The notes below the pieces were generated by a model. That model saw only the letters and a list, made by a program, of their open reading frames with translations. It was not told where the DNA came from and ran no database searches. From the NCBI RefSeq assembly GCF_000143415.4, contig NW_003314270.1, positions 1,543,048 to 1,607,047 on the forward strand: DNA of 64,000 nt. The letters are read 5' to 3'. The translations under genes and the position numbers were made by a program. The first letter of the stretch is position 1. Each line of letters opens with the position of its first letter. Shown here one piece after another: positions 57,487 through 64,000 of this stretch. The DNA is from Selaginella moellendorffii (Eukaryota > Streptophyta > Lycopodiopsida > Selaginellales > Selaginellaceae).

Positions 57487-58643
57487 GCTTCTGTAAGGAA
57501 CCGACTCCCCGAGATGTCGTAGGCTAAAGGATCCCCGAAAGCTTGACTGAAATGACAAAGAGTTCATCGGATGGGACCGAGTCAAAGATCGAGTCCAAGA
57601 CCGACTCTGAGACCGAGTTCGAGATAGGGTCCGGGATCGAGCCAAGGCCGAATCGGAGACCGAGATCAAGACCGAGTTCGAGACCGAGTTCGAGACGGAG
57701 TCCGAGATCCAAATTGGGTCCGATACCGAGTCCGAGGTCGAGTCTGAAGTCGAGTCCGAGATCGGGTCTGAGATCGAGTCCGAGATCGAGTTCGAGACCG
57801 AATCCGAAGTCGGGTTCGAGATCGAGTCCGAGATCGAATTTGAGACTAAGTCCAAATACTAATACGGGTCAAGGGGTGAAAGCCCAAAGTGTGTGTCTCC
57901 CAGGGGGGGGGGCTGCAGGGGGTTCCAAAAGTATAGTAGGGATAGTGAGGTCTAGGAACCAGTCTTGAAGGAACTCTCCAGTGGTGCCTCCAAACTGACT
58001 TGAGGTTGAGACTGGGGCCGAGGGGCCTTGGGTGGGAGTGAGCATGGGCTTGGGTGGTGCTGGAGGGGCTATCCAGGGGAGTGCTCAAGAGCAGCTCCCA
58101 CTCCCAAAAGGGAAACCGACTGCGGTGCTCCCGGCTCATATGGAGTGGTGCCCCATTTGAGTACCTTGTGGCTCATTGGTCCTCACCCTTCCTAGGGGCT
58201 TGGGCCTTCCTTTCGGGATGGAAGTGGGGGGGTAGGGGTGCCCATACCGGGCCGTTAGGCCACGGTGTTTCGCCCCGATGTCTTGAAGCAAGTGTTGCAC
58301 CCAAGGCTTGGGATTTAGAGGGTCCCATGAGCAAGTCTTGTTGTACCAAGGGGTGTTAGGAACCTGGAGGCTTAGTGTGCTTGGCTGCTTGTGCCTGTGG
58401 GGAGTGTAGCCGAACCTTAAGTCCAGTCTAACCCGGGGAGGGGGATTGGGAGAGATTTGGGAATCCGTGGATGGAAGGCTAACACTCCATTGCTTGTGCA
58501 GTGAGTAACTGAAACCAAGTAGGAGCTGGTACAATAGGCGAGAACCTTGGCGAGGGAACTTAGCACAAGCCAAGGTAGTGTTGGTCGGATAGACGAGGTA
58601 AGCTGGCAAATTAGAAAGGAAAAATTTATGGCTTACAGCTTCT
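57487..58643 (+). mobile_element. Solo LTR of family C, with GCTTC target duplication
   Basis: The LTR is 57492-58638 (1,147 bp), beginning TGTAAGGAACCG and ending TTTATGGCTTACA. GCTTC is present at 57487-57491 and 58639-58643. It contains a hexamer array (about 57580-57850, GAGACC/GAGTTC type), then GTGAAAGCCCAAAGTG, a G tract and AAAAGTATAGTAGGGATAG. No internal region flanks it, so it is a solo LTR, in AT-rich decayed DNA from which it stands out by base composition. Confidence 0.9.
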
Positions 58644-61540
58644 TTACCTACTTTGAATCATAATTGAGAATTGTGATTTTTCCCAGCCGTTTTGCAACTA
58701 AAGTTGATAAAACTTAAAGTTCAACTTGTGGAAGATGATGATATAAGCATGATGAAAGGGTCTATCTGCCCTTTCTTGCTATCTCCTCAATATGCCAATG
58801 ATAACGTATGATTAAATGAAACAAGGGCTTATGTTCCCTCAAATGCTACTCTATATTTAAAAGATAAGTTGAGTAAGTTGAAGTAAATAGAAATCATTCA
58901 AGAGTATAGGAATGTGTTTATGGCCAAAAAGATAATTGTTATAGATATGGGTGATATGGATGCATTTTATGCTTTCATATCAAACTTAACCTAGGCTCCG
59001 AAAGAAGTGATGCTCTAGAGCTTGACCAATTACAGAGAATCATTGGATGCAACTATCCAATTGTATTTCAATAATAACTTGTGAAAAGAGAACACGATAG
59101 GGTTTAGATCCATGTTTAGCAAGGGAACAAAATCAAGAGGGACATTTGGAAAAGGGAAATTCAGGAAGAGTTTCTCTAAAAATGAATCTTCAAAGTTTCG
59201 AAAAGGCAAATTTAGTGGCTAAAAAGCAAGTATATAGGGGAGTTAGATGAAAAAAGACAAACCCACTAATAAAAAAAGCCAAGTCTACTAGTAGTGTAAG
59301 GAATAATATATGCTACAATTATGATGAAGTGGGACACTTTTCAAAAGAATATCCCTACTCAAATAAGGCCAAAGTTAATATGGCCATTAAATCAGGTGAA
59401 ATTCAAATTAAGATATGTGATTCAATCCCTAATTCAAAGTTACTCATCACATAAACAACTTTGGTAAAGAGTTGTTTATAATATCTACTAGCCCTTCGAA
59501 GGAATCTCAAAGGCAACTTTGTTAAGATCCTTATTGACATGGGTGTTTTAGATAATTTTATGGCTATAGACATAGTTTGGCAAGCCAAACTAACAATGCA
59601 TTAACTAAAAGAATCAAGAACTATAAAGTTTGTTCAAAGTAACTAAAGCATCAATGAGGTATTTTGACAAGTAAAAGTTAAAGTAGATTTCACCATTTTG
59701 GACATAGCAAGGTTTTATATAATCTTTGGAATGGATTAATTCAATCAGTTTATGGTAACTTTATATGGATAAGGTAAAAATTTAGTGGTATTGGCAAATG
59801 CCCGAGGAGAATGATCTAGGGTAAAGGCTTAGAATCTTAAGATAGGGCAATGTAAAGCTAAAGGCTCTTATTTAAACTTGGTATCCATGAAAGAACAACT
59901 CACTGAAGAAACTAAAGTAGCATTTTTGTATTGATAAAAAGACAGGAACAGAGGAAGTGCATTTAATGATTTAACAAATGTTAGATTAATTTTAAAATAC
60001 TATGCCAAAGGAATTACTAACGAGGCTACCCCCTACTTGGCCGATAAAACATAAAATTGAGTATGTCAAGGGTGTTAAAGCAATGGTTCATCTCCCCTAT
60101 CAGTTGAATAAAAAAAAACTTAAGGGACTCAAATGCCAACTTAAAGAGTTGGTTGATAAAAGGTAGGTTGAGCAAGTTGCCATATGAAGTGCTACTATTA
60201 TTTGTGAAAAAAAAATGGTTCTATCACATATACATAGATTATTAGTTGCTTAACAAATATACAAAGAAGAACAAATACCCTTTATCAAGGATTACAAACC
60301 TGTTAGTTGAGTTAGGAAAGGCAAAATTTTGTACCATATCTAGATCATATTGTAGTGGTTTACATTGATGACATCCTAATCTATAGCAAAATGCTAAAAG
60401 AGTATGGCAAATAACTGACAAAGATGATTGGGAAATTAAGGGAACACAATTTTTATGCTAAAGGGAGCAAGTGTGACTTTGCTCCACAAGAGGTAGAATT
60501 TCTTAAGCATATATTATGTAAGGATGGGCTTAATATGAATCCTAGAATGTTCAAGCAAAGAAATGTGAACAACCACATTAGAGCAATATTATGGTAGATG
60601 CTATAAATAAAAAAACAAGCTTAAAGTTGGTAATATCCAATGCAATAACAACCTTTTGGGATGATATGCAAATAACATATGAGGACAATAGTCTAACACA
60701 AGAAATGTTGTTAAGGAACCAAAATGCACACAATGCCCACTAAAGAGGCAAACTGCCTAAGGAAGAGAAAACTAATTATATGGAATGTAACAAACTCATT
60801 TCAAGGGGCATGTCCTAGAAGGGGAACTAAGGAAGATGGCCTTAAAAGATTGGCATTATAAACCTTTTGTAAGACATAGTGGAGTGCTTGAAACAATAGA
60901 CTTACTCAAATAAAAGTATCATTGGCTAAACATATGCCGTGACAAGGCTAGTGGGTTGCAAAGCCTTTTAATCCCCAATTGGTTATAGAAATGTCTTATA
61001 ATGGATTTTATCACGAAACTCCCCTCAAGTGAAGAGTTTGATGTTATATTTGTGGTGGTGGACCAATTTTCCAAAATGGCACCACAATGAAAATGGATGT
61101 GGAAAGTGTGGCAAAGTTATTCTTTGAATAAGTTGTTTGAGTGTGGGAAAGGCTAGAGGAAATTATCTTGAACCGAGATAAGATTTTCACTAGTAAATTC
61201 TAAAGAACTCTCTTGGAGTAATATTGCACTAACATGAAATTCAGCATAACTTATCACCCATAGACAAGTAATAAGTATTAAGTCAATTATAATGGCAATA
61301 ATAGTTTTTGACAGATGGGCAAATATAAAAGGTGAATAGGTAGCTAAAGGATTTTATGATGCTATATCTTTGGAGACTAAATTGATTAGGTAAGTCATTT
61401 GGGACTTGTGAAAATGTGTTATAACAACTCACCACATTCGAGTATCAGGGTGAGTCCATGAGAAGTCATCAATAGGCAAGCCATTGAAAGTCCTATAAAA
61501 CCTGGGGTGGCCAAGTATCATAAACAGTTACCCCAGTAAA
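58644..61540 (+). pseudogene. Heavily decayed Ty3/gypsy gag-pol
   Basis: Fragments in order: a former zinc knuckle near 59310 (CYNYDEVGHFSKE, with Cys to Tyr changes); reverse transcriptase near 60355 (VVVYIDDILIYS) continuing KLREHNFYAKGSKCDF; integrase near 61004 (MDFITKLPSSEEFDVIF, VVVDQFSKM); then ILNRDKIFTSKF near 61165 and a YHP near 61255. Stops are everywhere, and many arise from C to T or G to A. It is an old methylated relic; gaps between fragments suggest deletions. Confidence 0.8.
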
Positions 61541-61584
61541 GGCATTCACAATGGAAATGTTGCAGCTATAAGCATTTTGAGCTT

Positions 61585-61675
61585 AAGATCAAGACTCCTA
61601 CTCCTACTTCTACTTCTACTCCCACTCCTACTCCCACTCCCACTCCTACTCCTACTTTTGCTCCCTCTCCTACTC
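61585..61675 (+). repeat. ACTCCT-type hexamer microsatellite
   Basis: Degenerate ACTCCT/ACTTCT/ACTCCC units, about 15 in a row. The period matches that of the LTR hexamer arrays, but the unit differs; no LTR ends are visible around it. Confidence 0.7.
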
Positions 61676-61679
61676 CTTG

Positions 61680-64000
61680 GTTGCAGCCATGGGCATCTTG
61701 TGTGAGAGAGAGGGAATATTTTAATTCTTAAAATATTCCAAATGTTTGTATAAAAACCATACAAGGGTGAAATATCAAAGGTTCTATGCTTTATGTCCTG
61801 AGCTTGAGCATAGAGAGAGAGAGCTTAGAATGTTACTAGAGCTACAAAGAGGAGGAGGATTGAGGTGCCACACCTCAATATGGTGAACTTGATGTAACAC
61901 CTACCTTCTTTCTTTTTGAAGCATTTCTTGATAATGGAGAGGATCCATGGGATTTGGAGTCGAGATCCTAGAGAGGGATAGGTGAAGAGCAATAGAAATT
62001 ACCCCCATAGAGAGATCTTTGACTGTGGGAGTGAGATTTCATCTATACGAAGTTATGGCATGTAGCTATATCACCATGTGTCGAATAAAGTTGCATGTCT
62101 CTTTAGTGCATAAAGTTAATGCCTTTCTCGCAATTTCTTACATTAGGATTGTAAATCCTTTTGTGATTTATCATTCCCAAGTTTAATCATCCAATTTGGT
62201 GCCCAATCCTGTGAAATCCTGCTACTCTTCACTAGTTTTCATCTTTGTTTGAGTGTGATCATTGTTCTTGAGAGTTTTTTTCCATCTTGCACTTAATTTT
62301 TGTAAATTTTTTGCATGAGAAGGATGACCTAACTTCTTAGGCCAGCATCAAGCCACTTTTTAGGCAATTCCATCCATCACAGCAGAAGTTCTTAGTAAAA
62401 AGCATAACACTCATTTCTTTTGGAGATATCTCAACATTTTCACGTCTCTTGGAGTTTTATTTTTGGAGTTTGCAACATTCACGACCATTTATTTTGGTTG
62501 TGAGCTTTGCTTAGGGCATTTGGGGGACAATTCAACTTGCTAGATTGGGTGCATCACTTTGTAACATTTATCATGTTTGGGCATTTGTAGTGATTTGAAC
62601 ATTTATGCTACTAACAACATGTTCACAATCACCTGGAGGATTAATTTGGAAGGCCACTCTTAATGCATTCTCCATTTAGCTACCTTCTTAAGCATCCGAT
62701 TGCAGTGGTTTCTCGCCAACTTACACCTAGAGTCGTGGAAGAGAAATTGCCACTAATGTTAGAATCTGCCATTACAGAATTTTTCCAGTACAAAGACCTC
62801 CTCCTTGAGCATCAACAGCAAGATCTCTTGCAACAGCAATAGCACTAGACCGCCATCCTTGAGGAACTTAAGGTGTTGAGACTTCAGTAAATAGAAACAG
62901 CATCAAGACAATCTTGTCATTGGTGTACCCATTGTAAGGCTAGTACACACTCGATAGAATAGTGTTTTCACCTCCATCCAAACCTTTGACCTCCCAAGAG
63001 CCAAGTGTCCAGGAGCATCCCCTTGCTGATAACTGTGCACTTTGGCCACCTCTAGATTAATATCAATAGCAGCTCCAACAACGCACAATTGCACTTGCCC
63101 CATCGACGAGCAAGGGAAAAGAACCAGCTGTCTACATCAACACTATCAACAATGAGACACTTATAGTTGTGACTCGAGCTTAGAAGAAATGTTAACCAAC
63201 AGCCCCAAACATCAATGGAGAGCACGACTTAGTTGTTCAACAAGTACCAAGTCCAACCATTGCATGCAAGTTGCCCTTTAAGTTAATATTTGCTTGATCC
63301 CTTGTAAATGATGTTAGACCTTCTTAGTTCAACCACACATCTTTTCTAGGCTTGGCTAGTACATCTTCCAGGACTCCCCCCACATCTATAACTCTTCTGA
63401 CAGATGTTATGTAGCATCTATTGCACTCAATCACACTTTCACTTAGACAACTTTTGCAATCCGTCTCAAGATTTGGACAACAGCTAGAAACTCTTGCCCA
63501 TTCCAGCCAACCTCTTCGTCATGCCGGAGAGGAGATCCATATTATGGATATCACAACAATATAGGATCTAGGAGCTTTAATGGCATCAGTCACTTTGGGA
63601 AATACCATCACAACTCTTGGATTTAGAATTAGGGAGCAATATTATCTCCTTGGCATTGGCAAAGTCTACTGGGTTATAGATTTTGGATATTCCAAGGAAC
63701 TCCACATCTAGAATTGTTCCATTGTGGTGAAAGGTACTTTCGGCATATTCATCTCCTCCTCTCCTTGATCTCGCAGTTATGGGAACATCTCAATTGCTCC
63801 TTAGGGTCCTTGGGGAAGTATAGATATGTGCCAATTCCCTTGAATCACATTGCCACTTGATCATATGCAATGGGGTTTTGCCAATAACTTTAAAAAGACA
63901 AGCATGAAACCTGAATAGTTGGAGGTGGCCTTTTGCTTGATAGGTGGAGCAGCGGAAGGTTCCCTTGAGTACCACTGTAATTTATGGGCTTTGGCCATTG
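61680..64000. other. AT-rich terminal region, no gene recognised
   Basis: No splice-consistent exon series or RNA gene. A frame near 62750-62890 (LPLMLESAITEFFQYKDLLL, then HQQQDLLQQQ) could be a relic of a gag protein; nothing supports it further. The remainder is probably decayed repeat sequence continuing beyond the window. Confidence 0.35.

Overview
The window is nuclear DNA of a non-seed land plant, most likely a lycophyte close to Selaginella. Three real plant genes sit at 48.3-54.7 kb. They have very short introns (about 49-99 nt), and one is IFT46, a cilium gene kept only by plants with swimming sperm. The other two are an organelle-targeted family A DNA polymerase and a plastid MinE. 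Nothing here is prokaryotic. I worked from the sequence alone, so family names come from motif recognition.

Region 1-46376 is one large nest of mobile elements. The outermost host is a degraded Ty3/gypsy element (called D here) on the + strand. Its gag-pol runs from 23347, is interrupted several times, and ends at a 237-bp 3' LTR at 46140-46376. Its gag is split by a large non-coding LTR element (B: 5' LTR remnant 3188-3738, iMet primer site 3741, 3' LTR 22213-23346). A third LTR family (A) sits in the 5' LTR of B (internal part 1-1445, 3' LTR 1446-3187).

The most interesting object is a two-gene DNA transposon present twice: 4959-18447 inside B, and 26479-44483 inside the D integrase. Each copy has a 24-bp terminal inverted repeat and a 4-bp A/T palindromic target duplication (TATA, AATT). 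Two genes diverge from a shared intergenic region. One, on the minus strand, is an RNase H-like putative transposase of about 1,030 aa. The other, on the plus strand, has about eleven exons and about 1,640 codons. It joins a ParB-like region, a possible methyltransferase relic, acidic linkers and a C-terminal FCP1/NIF-like HAD domain. Each copy also carries about 20 copies of a 22-bp palindrome, many inside tiny introns and some inside exons. Both copies are broken, mostly at different positions.

The transposon copies were themselves hit. The left copy carries a solo LTR of family A (7704-9793), which holds a 394-bp TRIM (8233-8626). The right copy carries a young 5,600-bp chromovirus (27033-32632) with nearly identical LTRs, a textbook -1 frameshift signal between gag and pol, and a primer site complementary to its own predicted RNA 5' end.

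Beyond D lie an AT-decayed LTR relic (about 46975-47925), then IFT46 and the organellar polymerase in tandem on the minus strand. The polymerase and MinE diverge from a 205-bp spacer with a G-box and telo-box inverted repeat. From about 56.5 kb to the end the window is again repeats: decayed LTR, a clean solo LTR of family C (57492-58638), a heavily decayed gypsy pol, and AT-rich DNA in which I recognise no gene.
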